Shown piece by piece: positions 35,043 through 42,920 of a stretch of 64,000 nucleotides of DNA. The stretch's first letter is position 1; every line of letters starts with the position of its first letter. The DNA is taken from assembly GCA_044361595.1 (NCBI GenBank), contig JBIKIN010000010.1:62001-126000 (forward strand), given 5' to 3'. The notes under the pieces were generated by a model. It was not told the DNA's origin. It did no database searches and worked only from the letters and a program-made list of their open reading frames with translations. Source of the DNA: Pseudopedobacter sp044361595. Lineage in GTDB: Bacteria; Bacteroidota; Bacteroidia; Sphingobacteriales; Sphingobacteriaceae. A program made the translations under genes and the position numbers.

Positions 35043-35851
35043 TGATTGATAATAAAAATAAAGTAGCGGTAATTTTTGGCGTTAGAAACGAGAGTTCTAT
35101 TGCTTTTCAAATAGCTTTAAAGCTTCATTTATCAGGATGTAAAGTTGCTGTTAGTTACACCAATGAAACAAAAAATGATGTTTTAGAAATTCTAAAATTG
35201 CATCAAATAGAAAGCATTACCCAAGAAGTAGATGTGAAAAATGAGCAAGAAATTGCTGCCTTTTTAAACAAAGTGTTTACAAATTGGGGACCTATCAATT
35301 ACTTATTACATGGTGTGGCTTATGGTAACCAAAACGTACTATGCAATACTTTTTACGGTTCTGAGGAAACTGCCCCAAGCTATATTAATATTCCGTTTGA
35401 AGATTTAATGGAATCTTTTAATATCAGTGCTTATTCTTTATTAAGAATTAGTCGAGTTGCCGAACCTTTATTAGCAAAAAACGCATCAATACTTACATTA
35501 ACTTATAACGCTTCGCAAAGGGTATTTCCTAATTATGCAGGCATGTCTATCAACAAGGCTGCTTTAGAAAACATCATGCAATATTTAGCTCATTATTTTA
35601 GGAACAATCAGGTTAGGGTAAATGCTATTTCGGCAGGTTTAGTAATGACTACCTCATCTGGAAGCTTAAATGGTGTTAGAAAACTAAGAAAAATTGGTAA
35701 AGTAACTGCTCCGCTCGGAAATGTAACTGCAGAAGATGTTGCTAATTCTGCTTTATATTATTTCTCTAATTTATCAGAAAAAATAACCGGAAATATCCAT
35801 TTTGTTGATGGCGGTTTTAATATCATGGGTCTTGCTGTTGAAGAAATTTAA
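35042..35851 (+). CDS. Enoyl-ACP reductase (FabI-like)
   Basis: A 269-aa SDR of the FabI type. The nucleotide-binding segment is VIFGVRNESSIAFQIA. The active-site pair Tyr155 and Tyr165 with Lys172 (spacing 10 and then Y-x6-K) matches FabI. LHGVAYG corresponds to the FabI LVHSIAF-type strand. It would complete the elongation cycle, implying the operon makes saturated acyl chains rather than polyenes. The one-base overlap with the ketosynthase gene indicates tight stoichiometry. Confidence 0.88.
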   Translation: MIDNKNKVAVIFGVRNESSIAFQIALKLHLSGCKVAVSYTNETKNDVLEILKLHQIESITQEVDVKNEQEIAAFLNKVFTNWGPINYLLHGVAYGNQNVLCNTFYGSEETAPSYINIPFEDLMESFNISAYSLLRISRVAEPLLAKNASILTLTYNASQRVFPNYAGMSINKAALENIMQYLAHYFRNNQVRVNAISAGLVMTTSSGSLNGVRKLRKIGKVTAPLGNVTAEDVANSALYYFSNLSEKITGNIHFVDGGFNIMGLAVEEI

Positions 35852-35852
35852 T

Positions 35853-36236
35853 TTGGAAAACATCATCGAACAACTATCAATCGAAAAAGATTTTGCCATT
35901 GGAAATGATGTTGTTTTTTTACCAGATTTTGTAGCTTCTTTCAATCCACTGTTTCAGAAAAAGGTTTATACCCAAAATGAAATATATTATTGTGAGCAGT
36001 TTCAAGAAAGTATTTTAAGATACGCATCTACTTGGGCAGCCAAGGAAGCAGTTTATAAAGCGGTAAAGCAAATAAACTCAATGCCATTGCCATTTAAAAA
36101 AATAGAAATATTGAGAGAAAAAATTGGAGGTAAACCATCAGTAATCCTACCAATAACTTTAAAAAATCTTACTATTAGCCTAAGTATCACTCATGATGGA
36201 GATTATATTTGGGCCATTGCATTTTTAAAAAAATAG
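35853..36236 (+). CDS. 4'-phosphopantetheinyl transferase (AcpS-like)
   Basis: A 127-aa protein of AcpS size. It shows IGNDVVFLPDF (Asp19, Mg binding, like AcpS GIDIVEI), YTQNEIYYC (like FTxxE), and WAAKEAVYKAV (Glu65/Lys, the AcpS FAAKEA motif), then GGKPSV and LSITHDGDYIWAIAF. It transfers phosphopantetheine from CoA to the ACP serine. The TTG at 35853 is preferred because it starts one base after the fabI-like stop. The in-frame ATG 51 bases upstream would add an unconserved hydrophobic extension overlapping that gene. Confidence 0.82.
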   Translation: MENIIEQLSIEKDFAIGNDVVFLPDFVASFNPLFQKKVYTQNEIYYCEQFQESILRYASTWAAKEAVYKAVKQINSMPLPFKKIEILREKIGGKPSVILPITLKNLTISLSITHDGDYIWAIAFLKK

Positions 36237-36242
36237 TTTTGA

Positions 36243-37076
36243 ATGACAGACCATTATTTTGAGCATCCATTAGTAAAACTTCATTACTACAAATTTGGAA
36301 CTGGAAATAAAGTGATGTTATGTTTTCATGGCTTTGGAATGCATGGAAAACAGTTTAAACAATTAGCCGCAACTTTAGGAGACCAATATACATTTTACGG
36401 TTTCGATTTGTTTTTTCATAAAGAAACCATCTTAAAAAATAACAACATCTCTTACATTAAATCAGGTATTAGTAAGCAAGAATTAGCCAATATTTTTGTG
36501 GATTTTTGTAGAGCGCAAACCATTCAAAAATTCTCATTAATTTCTTATTCTATGGGCTCGCATTACGCTGCCACCTTAGTAGAAGAAGTACCAATCATGG
36601 TCGAAGAGTTTATAACCGCCGCCCCAGCAACACTTAAACCGGGCTGGTTAGTTACTTTTTTGAGTAGGAATAAATTAGGCAATAAGCTATTAGAAAAACT
36701 AGCATTAAGTAAAAATGGGCTAGTTAATTTACTCGCTTTAGTAAAAAAACTAAAAATAGTAGATCATAAAATGCATGAGATACTATATCGAGAAATTGAA
36801 ACTTACCAATTACGTTTTAATTTTTATGCTTGCTTTACTTTTTTAAAACACTTAAAGCTTGATCAAACAAAATTTATAGCCTGCTTAAATAAACATCAAA
36901 TCAATAGTATCTTTATTTTTGGAATCAGAGATCATAATTATCCTCCAAAAATAGGCGCTGGGATAATTTCCGAAATCAAGCTCGCTAAAGAATATGTTTT
37001 AGACTCAAATCATGAAATGATTAACGAAGGTTTTGCCATTAAATTAAAAGAAATTATTCATGATCATAAAAAATAA
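36243..37076 (+). CDS. Alpha/beta hydrolase (thioesterase/lipase-like)
   Basis: A 277-aa alpha/beta hydrolase. The oxyanion strand reads LCFHGFGMHG near residue 26; the nucleophile is Ser103 in SYSMGS; the acid is probably Asp in GIRDHNYP and the base His in DSNHEMIN near the C-terminus. In this operon it may release or transfer the finished acyl chain from ACP, like a type II thioesterase. That role is inference. It overlaps the acyltransferase gene by 17 bases. Confidence 0.8.
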   Translation: MTDHYFEHPLVKLHYYKFGTGNKVMLCFHGFGMHGKQFKQLAATLGDQYTFYGFDLFFHKETILKNNNISYIKSGISKQELANIFVDFCRAQTIQKFSLISYSMGSHYAATLVEEVPIMVEEFITAAPATLKPGWLVTFLSRNKLGNKLLEKLALSKNGLVNLLALVKKLKIVDHKMHEILYREIETYQLRFNFYACFTFLKHLKLDQTKFIACLNKHQINSIFIFGIRDHNYPPKIGAGIISEIKLAKEYVLDSNHEMINEGFAIKLKEIIHDHKK

Positions 37077-37710
37077 ACCATTACCTCGAATAATTCTTTT
37101 TGCGCTCTTAAAATTTATGTTTTGGGTGTTAAAAAAGTTTTATAATAAAATAAAGATTTACGATGTCCCTATTAATCCAGATTCGTCTTATGTGTTAATG
37201 TGTAACCATTTGGGGTTTTTAGATGGTTTTTGGGCTTTATATCTAAGTTACCATGCCATTAGTAAAAAGCAAAAGGCAAATAATAATTATATATTAATCT
37301 TGAAAAAGCAATTACAAAAAAATCCTTGGCTAAAATATTTTGGTTGTTTTTCTATAGTTCCTCATTCAAAATCGGCTGATGAAAGTCTAAAATATGCTGC
37401 AGAAATTTTAAGCACACCCGGCAATGTGTTAATTATTTTTCCGCAGGGAAACATAGAATCTCAGTATGTAAGGCATATTGAATTTAAAGATGGTTTAAGT
37501 AAAATTATGCCTCAAGTTAAAGGAAACTGTCAGTTAATTTGGAGTACTAACCTAACCGAATACTTTGAGAGTTTAAAGCCTACATTATTTTGCCACATGC
37601 TTGATTGTGGAACTAATCAGCATTTTAATTTCGATGAATTAAAATCAAATATTAATCAACACCATAAAAAAGCCATTCAAAAACAAATTAGGTTTACCAT
37701 AGAAACTTAA
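37060..37710 (+). CDS. PlsC-family 1-acylglycerol-3-phosphate O-acyltransferase-like protein
   Basis: A 216-aa membrane-associated acyltransferase. An N-terminal hydrophobic segment (residues 9-25) precedes the NHx4D motif (His50, Asp55 in NHLGFLDG) and the FPQGN motif near residue 127, where most family members have FPEGT; the Glu-to-Gln change may alter substrate binding. It probably transfers the operon's acyl chain to a lipid or other acceptor at the inner membrane. It is the last gene of the operon, and its stop abuts the convergent TPR gene with no gap or clear terminator. Confidence 0.82.
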   Translation: MIIKNKPLPRIILFALLKFMFWVLKKFYNKIKIYDVPINPDSSYVLMCNHLGFLDGFWALYLSYHAISKKQKANNNYILILKKQLQKNPWLKYFGCFSIVPHSKSADESLKYAAEILSTPGNVLIIFPQGNIESQYVRHIEFKDGLSKIMPQVKGNCQLIWSTNLTEYFESLKPTLFCHMLDCGTNQHFNFDELKSNINQHHKKAIQKQIRFTIET

Positions 37711-39201
37711 TTAATTATTGTAGCCTATCCTTTTTAAACCATCCTTAGCTTTATTTTCTATACTGTTTTCGTATTGGTGATTTTTCATATTGACAGCTAT
37801 TCTAAAAAAATTGGCAGCTTTTAGCTTATCATTCTTTTTCTCGTAGATATAACCAGCAAATAAAGCAGCGTTTGCTGCAAAATAATAATTACTCTTACTT
37901 CCTAAACTAATTGCTTTTTGGTAATTAATTACTGCTTCATTAGTTTTATTAAGTTCGCCGTATATTCTACCTAATCTATAGTGTATTTCTATTTTATCGC
38001 GTAATAAGTTGAAACTAGCAGCTGATTTATCGTCAATAAAAGAAAGTGCTTTGGAAAAGTAACCACCATCAAAGCTATATCTTGCTTTTAATAAATCTAT
38101 ATTGGCAGGGCTATCATTAGCTTCTAAAAGTGCTTGTTTATCTTTTTCATCAATTAAATTACCTTGAGATTTTACCAACCTGAGAAAGGATTGATATTTT
38201 TCATTATCGCCTCTTAACAAATAAAAATAGGCTAGTTTTAAATAAGCATCCTTTACAAAGTTAATCCCATCATATTCCTTTAAATACTTGATTAGGTAAA
38301 CATAAGCATCGGCATCGTTTCTATTAAGTTTAGCAGAACCTAGAACATAATTCACCTTAGGAAAATTGACATAATTACCTTTAAGGTTTTTAACAGTAGA
38401 TAAATAATGTATAGCGGTGTCGTTCTTACCATTTCTATAAGATACATAGCCTTGTAAATACGTTTTTAACAAGCTTCCATCATTAAAATTATTTAAAAGA
38501 TTCATTGTCTTTTGATAATTAGATAAATCTGGTCTTAAATCTGTTTCTATGTAACAAAGTAAAAACGTGATTTCGTCTCTATAAAATTGATAAGGCGTTT
38601 TAGATATGTTAACTGATAAGTTTTGCAACATGGCAACACCTTTATTAGCATCGCCCTTAAAACCAAAAGTTTGCAGCATCCCTTTAAGGTTAGAAGGTAC
38701 TGAGCCCATAATCACCTCAACCAATGCTAAACTTTTTTTAGCTGGTAAAAAATTAGAGAATTTTTGCTCGTTCTGTCTTAATAAATTATCAGCTTTTTTA
38801 ATATCTAAAGCAGAAGAAACGTAGTCTTGAAAACGGCCCTTTAACATGCCCCATTGTAAATTTATCTCTGCTTGTGCATAAAGATAATAAGGCGAAGAAG
38901 CGTCATTACCCGCTATTTTATTTAATCTAACCCCTTTTAAATCCTTCAGTTTATTGTAGTCAGACATGTTCTCCGAAATCAATATTTTAAAAAAATCGAT
39001 ATAGTTTTCCAATAAAACTACTATGCCATTATTGGGGTGTTGCTGTTTTTCTACCTTTAGAATGTTCTCTGCATCTGATAACCTTAAATCAAAAATAGCC
39101 TCGTAAGCTTTGATGCAGTTTGCGTTATATTCAAAATTGGCTTTACTTGAAATTGAGAAAAATAATAAGATTGAGAAAAGTAATGTAATTTTCTTTAGCA
39201 T
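37711..39201 (-). CDS. Exported tetratricopeptide-repeat protein
   Basis: A 496-aa protein with a signal peptide (residues 1-21, ending SKA) and helical-hairpin repeats throughout, clearest near the C-terminus (GRIYGELNKTNEAVINYQKAISLG and AGYIYEKKNDKLKAANFFRIAV). It is probably a periplasmic or outer-membrane-associated scaffold. No specific function can be assigned. It converges on the acyltransferase gene with zero intergenic bases and is divergent from the Omp85-like gene. Confidence 0.75.
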   Translation of the reverse strand: MLKKITLLFSILLFFSISSKANFEYNANCIKAYEAIFDLRLSDAENILKVEKQQHPNNGIVVLLENYIDFFKILISENMSDYNKLKDLKGVRLNKIAGNDASSPYYLYAQAEINLQWGMLKGRFQDYVSSALDIKKADNLLRQNEQKFSNFLPAKKSLALVEVIMGSVPSNLKGMLQTFGFKGDANKGVAMLQNLSVNISKTPYQFYRDEITFLLCYIETDLRPDLSNYQKTMNLLNNFNDGSLLKTYLQGYVSYRNGKNDTAIHYLSTVKNLKGNYVNFPKVNYVLGSAKLNRNDADAYVYLIKYLKEYDGINFVKDAYLKLAYFYLLRGDNEKYQSFLRLVKSQGNLIDEKDKQALLEANDSPANIDLLKARYSFDGGYFSKALSFIDDKSAASFNLLRDKIEIHYRLGRIYGELNKTNEAVINYQKAISLGSKSNYYFAANAALFAGYIYEKKNDKLKAANFFRIAVNMKNHQYENSIENKAKDGLKRIGYNN

Positions 39202-39452
39202 GTTGATAGACGATAATTAAAACTAGAATTGCTTATTTAACAACAATAACCAACCTCTATTATTATGTTTTATTGTATAAATGAATATAGATAAATCAAA
39301 CATTACAAACTTATATAATTACGCCTTCACCGCCAATTTTATATTTTATTTTAATAGATGGAAACGAAAATATTTGTATTTGAAAAATCCTTTTAAAAAA
39401 TTAATTAGTAAATATTGTTAGTTTTAAAGCACTTTTGCAATTTGAAAATTAT

Positions 39453-40601
39453 ATGAAACGAGTCTTAGTTATATTAGTACTTATTATTTCTATCAACAAC
39501 ACTTATGCCCAAAAGAAAAACATCATTGTCAGGTTAGCATCAAAGTTTTTTTCTAGCGATACTACAAAACATAACAGTTTTTTACCTGTACCAATTTTTG
39601 GATACACCCAAGAGGCAGGTGTAGAGTTTGGTGCGGCTGGCATTTATTCATTTTATGTAGACCCGACTGATAGCATCATAAGAGCATCACAAATTTATGG
39701 TTTAGCCTTTACAAGTACTAAAGGTGTTAGTCAGGTACTAGGTAGAGGAGATATTTGGTCTAAGGGTAATAAATGGCATCACATTTATGAAGCTCGATTT
39801 TCAAACATACCATTTAATTTCTACGGTTTAGGAAGCAACACTTTAAAGGCCGACGAGGATTTGGTTGTGCAAAATAGATGGAGAATAAATGCCGAAATTG
39901 AAAAAAGACTAAGCAAGTCTTATTATCCCGGTATTGGTATTGAGTTTGAATCGCTAAATTTTAAGGACAGAGAATTAGGCGGAATATTTGACTCTGAAAA
40001 TCAAGCTAACTTATTTGATAAGGATGGTGGTAGATATGCATTTCTTAAAGTTACCCAATTATTAGATACCAGAAATAGTAACACCTACACCACTAAAGGC
40101 TTTTTTGGACGTGTAAGATTTGGTTATGCTCCAGATTTTTTTGGAGGTAACAACTTTTCTGGCACTTTATTTACTGCCGATACCAGATACTTTCAATCGC
40201 TATCTAAAAAATTAACTTTAGGTAGTCAGCTATTTTACGAAACCATAAGTAGCAATAAAGAAATTCCTTTTTACATGTTGAGGCAAATGGGAAGCGACCA
40301 AGTAATGCGTGGATATTATCTTGGCCGTTATAGAGATAAAAATTATATGGCTTTACAAGCCGAGTTAAGATACAGAATTATAGATCGATTTGGATTGGTT
40401 GCCTTTGGAGGCGGAGGTTCTACCTACAAAAATGGATTTTTACCCCAAAGAGATTTAAAACCTAATTACGGTGTGGGCGCTAGAATATTTTTTGATTTAG
40501 ACAAAAGCATTGCGTTAAGGGTAGATTACGCTTGGGGAGAAAAACCAATTAACGAGAATAGAATTAAAGGTTTGTATATTTCCTTAGGAGAAGCATTTTA
40601 A
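39453..40601 (+). CDS. Omp85-family (surface antigen) outer-membrane beta-barrel protein without POTRA domains
   Basis: A 382-aa protein with a signal peptide ending NTYAQ. It begins directly with barrel-like strands (IFGYTQEAGVEFGAAGIYSF), has a late MRGYYLGRYRDKNY motif equivalent to the RGY/RGF Omp85 motif, and ends in an aromatic residue-closed strand (ISLGEAF) suited for BAM recognition. It lacks POTRA domains, so it is more likely a patatin-associated or lipid-type barrel than an insertase. The ATG at 39453 is preferred because it starts the signal peptide. Confidence 0.8.
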   Translation: MKRVLVILVLIISINNTYAQKKNIIVRLASKFFSSDTTKHNSFLPVPIFGYTQEAGVEFGAAGIYSFYVDPTDSIIRASQIYGLAFTSTKGVSQVLGRGDIWSKGNKWHHIYEARFSNIPFNFYGLGSNTLKADEDLVVQNRWRINAEIEKRLSKSYYPGIGIEFESLNFKDRELGGIFDSENQANLFDKDGGRYAFLKVTQLLDTRNSNTYTTKGFFGRVRFGYAPDFFGGNNFSGTLFTADTRYFQSLSKKLTLGSQLFYETISSNKEIPFYMLRQMGSDQVMRGYYLGRYRDKNYMALQAELRYRIIDRFGLVAFGGGGSTYKNGFLPQRDLKPNYGVGARIFFDLDKSIALRVDYAWGEKPINENRIKGLYISLGEAF

Positions 40602-40628
40602 ACTAAAAAACAATTAATCTGTTAAAGC

Positions 40629-40656
40629 AAAGGAGTTCAAAAATTTGAACTCCTTT
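40629..40656 (+). terminator. Intrinsic terminator after the Omp85-like gene
   Basis: AAAGGAGTTCAAA pairs perfectly with TTTGAACTCCTTT over a 2-base gap and is followed by ATTTTTTAT. Confidence 0.8.
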
Positions 40657-40700
40657 ATTTTTTATAAAAAACACATATCTTAACATCAAAAAAAATCAGC

Positions 40701-42869
40701 ATGAAAAAAATCTTCATTTTACTTTTATTGCCTTCTCTCCTATTTGGTCAAAAAATTACCAGAGAAGAGATAAAAAGATATGAGACACAAGCCAAACAAG
40801 TAGAAATTATAAGAGATAACTATGGCATCCCTCATGTTTATGGTAAAACAGATGCAGATGCCGTTTTTGGTTTGCTTTATGCACAGTGTGAAGATGATTT
40901 TAAAAGAGTAGAATTAAACTACATAGAAAAACTAGGTAGATTATCAGAAATAAACGGATCAAAAAATATCTATAACGATTTGCAAATTAGATTATTGATA
41001 GATTCTACAGAGGCTATGGCAGATTACAACAAAGCCGAACCTTGGATGAAGAAATTATTAAATGCTTACGCCGATGGGATTAATTATTATTTATTCAAAA
41101 ACCCTAAGGTTAAGCCCGCTTTATTAACCAAATTTAAGCCTTGGTACCCCTATTTATGGACCGACGGCAGCATAGGTGCTATTAGCACAGCAGGTTTATC
41201 TGTTAACGAGTTAAAAAACTTTTATGCTCCAAATGATCAAACGGGAAGTATTGCACCTAAACCAGTAGACCATCAAACAGGTTCTAACGGTTTTGCAATT
41301 GCTCCACAAAATACAGCTTCGGGTAATTCCATTTTATACATCAATCCGCATACTACTTTTTATTTCAGACCAGAAGTGCAGATTAATAGCGAAGAAGGAT
41401 TAAGAGTTTATGGTGGGGTAACTTGGGGTCAGTTTTTTATCTACCAAGGTTTTAACGATTACTGTGGATGGATGCATACTTCTAACAACGTAGACGTTGC
41501 CGATGCTTACATTGAAAAAATTGTTTTTAAAGGTGATGAAATATTTTACGAATTTGATGGTAAGCTAGAGCCAGTTATCCAAAAGAAAATGGTTATTAAA
41601 TTTTTAGAGGATGGCAAGCTTAAACAAAAAGATTTCAATACTTACTTTACCAATCACGGTCCGGTTATGGCTAAAAGAGATGGTAAATGGATTAGTTTAA
41701 CATCATATAACCGAGCAGCAAAAAGTTTAGAGCAAAGCTGGTTACGTACTAAAGCAAAAGGTTTAGAAGATTATAAAAAGGCGATGGATTTATTAGCCAA
41801 TACTTCAAATAACACTGTCTTTGCAGATAAAGACGGGAATATTGCTTATTGGCATGGTAACCACATCCCTAAAAGAGACTTAAAGTTTGATTGGACTAAA
41901 CCGGTAGATGGTTCAACATCTGCAACCAATTATTTAGGTTTACATACGGTAGAAGAAAGTGTACATATTTATAACCCTAAAAACGGATGGTTGCAAAATT
42001 GTAATTCTACACCATTTTCGGTAGCTGGAATACATAGCCCTATTAAAACAGACTATCCTTCCTATATGGCACCTGATGGAGAAAATTTTAGAGGAATAAA
42101 TGCAGTAAGGGTGTTAAATATAGAACATCAGTTTACGATAGACAAAATTATAGAAACAGGTTACGATACTTATTTGTCGGCATTTGAAGTATTGATTCCA
42201 TCTTTATTAAATGCTTATCAGGCTAAAGCCGATGCTTATAAAAACTTAAAAGAACCTATAGAGATTTTAAGAAAATGGGATTATCATTCGGGCTCAAATT
42301 CTATAGCAACAACTTTAGCGATTGAATGGGCTCAAAAATTAAGTCCGGCTATTATGCAGGTTTATATTGATGCTGGTGAAAAAGATCAAGTAGAAAAAAC
42401 GCAAGAATTTGCTAGAAGTGCCACACCAGAAAAGTTATTAAGCACCTTAACAGAGACCATAAATGATTTACAATCCAAATTTGGGAAATGGGAAATGCCT
42501 TGGGGCGAGGTCAATCGCTTCCAAAGGTTAACTGGTAAAATCAATGAAGTTTATGACGACAAAAAACAAAGTATTCCTGTAGGTTTTGCATCTGCTCTAT
42601 GGGGTCAATTACCTTCTTTTAATAGCAGAACGATGCCCGGAACACAAAAAAGATACGGTATTAGTGGCAATAGCTTTGTTTGTGCTGTAGAATTTGGAGA
42701 GAAAATAAAAGCAAAATCTTTGCTAGCAAGCGGAGAAAGTGGAAATAGTAATTCGTCCCATTTTTATGATCAAGCTCAGGCTTACGCCGATGGAAAATTT
42801 AAAGATGTATTATTTTATAAGGAAGATGTGTTGAAACATGTGGAGAAGAAGTATCATCCGGGTGAGTAA
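40701..42869 (+). CDS. Penicillin acylase family protein (Ntn-hydrolase)
   Basis: A 722-aa precursor with a signal peptide (residues 1-16). The alpha chain region carries RDNYGIPHVYGKTDADAVFGLLYAQ, the family opening. The autocatalytic site is TGSNGFA near residue 198, where Ser becomes the N-terminal nucleophile of the beta chain. An Asn/Arg-containing beta-chain motif follows (SNNTVFADKDGNIAYWHGN). Substrates in the family include penicillins, acyl-homoserine lactones and N-acyl amino acids; which one applies here is unknown. It is periplasmic and monocistronic, between two strong terminators, and converges on the BlaR1-like/amidase gene. Confidence 0.9.
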   Translation: MKKIFILLLLPSLLFGQKITREEIKRYETQAKQVEIIRDNYGIPHVYGKTDADAVFGLLYAQCEDDFKRVELNYIEKLGRLSEINGSKNIYNDLQIRLLIDSTEAMADYNKAEPWMKKLLNAYADGINYYLFKNPKVKPALLTKFKPWYPYLWTDGSIGAISTAGLSVNELKNFYAPNDQTGSIAPKPVDHQTGSNGFAIAPQNTASGNSILYINPHTTFYFRPEVQINSEEGLRVYGGVTWGQFFIYQGFNDYCGWMHTSNNVDVADAYIEKIVFKGDEIFYEFDGKLEPVIQKKMVIKFLEDGKLKQKDFNTYFTNHGPVMAKRDGKWISLTSYNRAAKSLEQSWLRTKAKGLEDYKKAMDLLANTSNNTVFADKDGNIAYWHGNHIPKRDLKFDWTKPVDGSTSATNYLGLHTVEESVHIYNPKNGWLQNCNSTPFSVAGIHSPIKTDYPSYMAPDGENFRGINAVRVLNIEHQFTIDKIIETGYDTYLSAFEVLIPSLLNAYQAKADAYKNLKEPIEILRKWDYHSGSNSIATTLAIEWAQKLSPAIMQVYIDAGEKDQVEKTQEFARSATPEKLLSTLTETINDLQSKFGKWEMPWGEVNRFQRLTGKINEVYDDKKQSIPVGFASALWGQLPSFNSRTMPGTQKRYGISGNSFVCAVEFGEKIKAKSLLASGESGNSNSSHFYDQAQAYADGKFKDVLFYKEDVLKHVEKKYHPGE

Positions 42870-42876
42870 GAAATAA

Positions 42877-42910
42877 AAAAGAGAGAAACTTCAACAAGTT
42901 TCTCTCTTTT
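42877..42910. terminator. Bidirectional terminator between the acylase and M56/amidase genes
   Basis: AAAAGAGAGAAACTT and AAGTTTCTCTCTTTT form a perfect 15-bp stem with a 4-base loop and serve both converging genes. Confidence 0.85.
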
Positions 42911-42920
42911 ACATTCCAAT

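Noticed and set aside
35802..35852. ATG start for the PPTase overlapping the enoyl reductase gene
   Set aside because: It adds a hydrophobic stretch with no counterpart in AcpS; a TTG directly after the previous stop gives the normal length.
32168..37710. Flexirubin, dialkylresorcinol or aryl-polyene pigment cluster
   Set aside because: The gene set partly overlaps, but there is no DarA/DarB, no aromatic ammonia-lyase, no exporter, and a FabI-type enoyl reductase would remove the double bonds.
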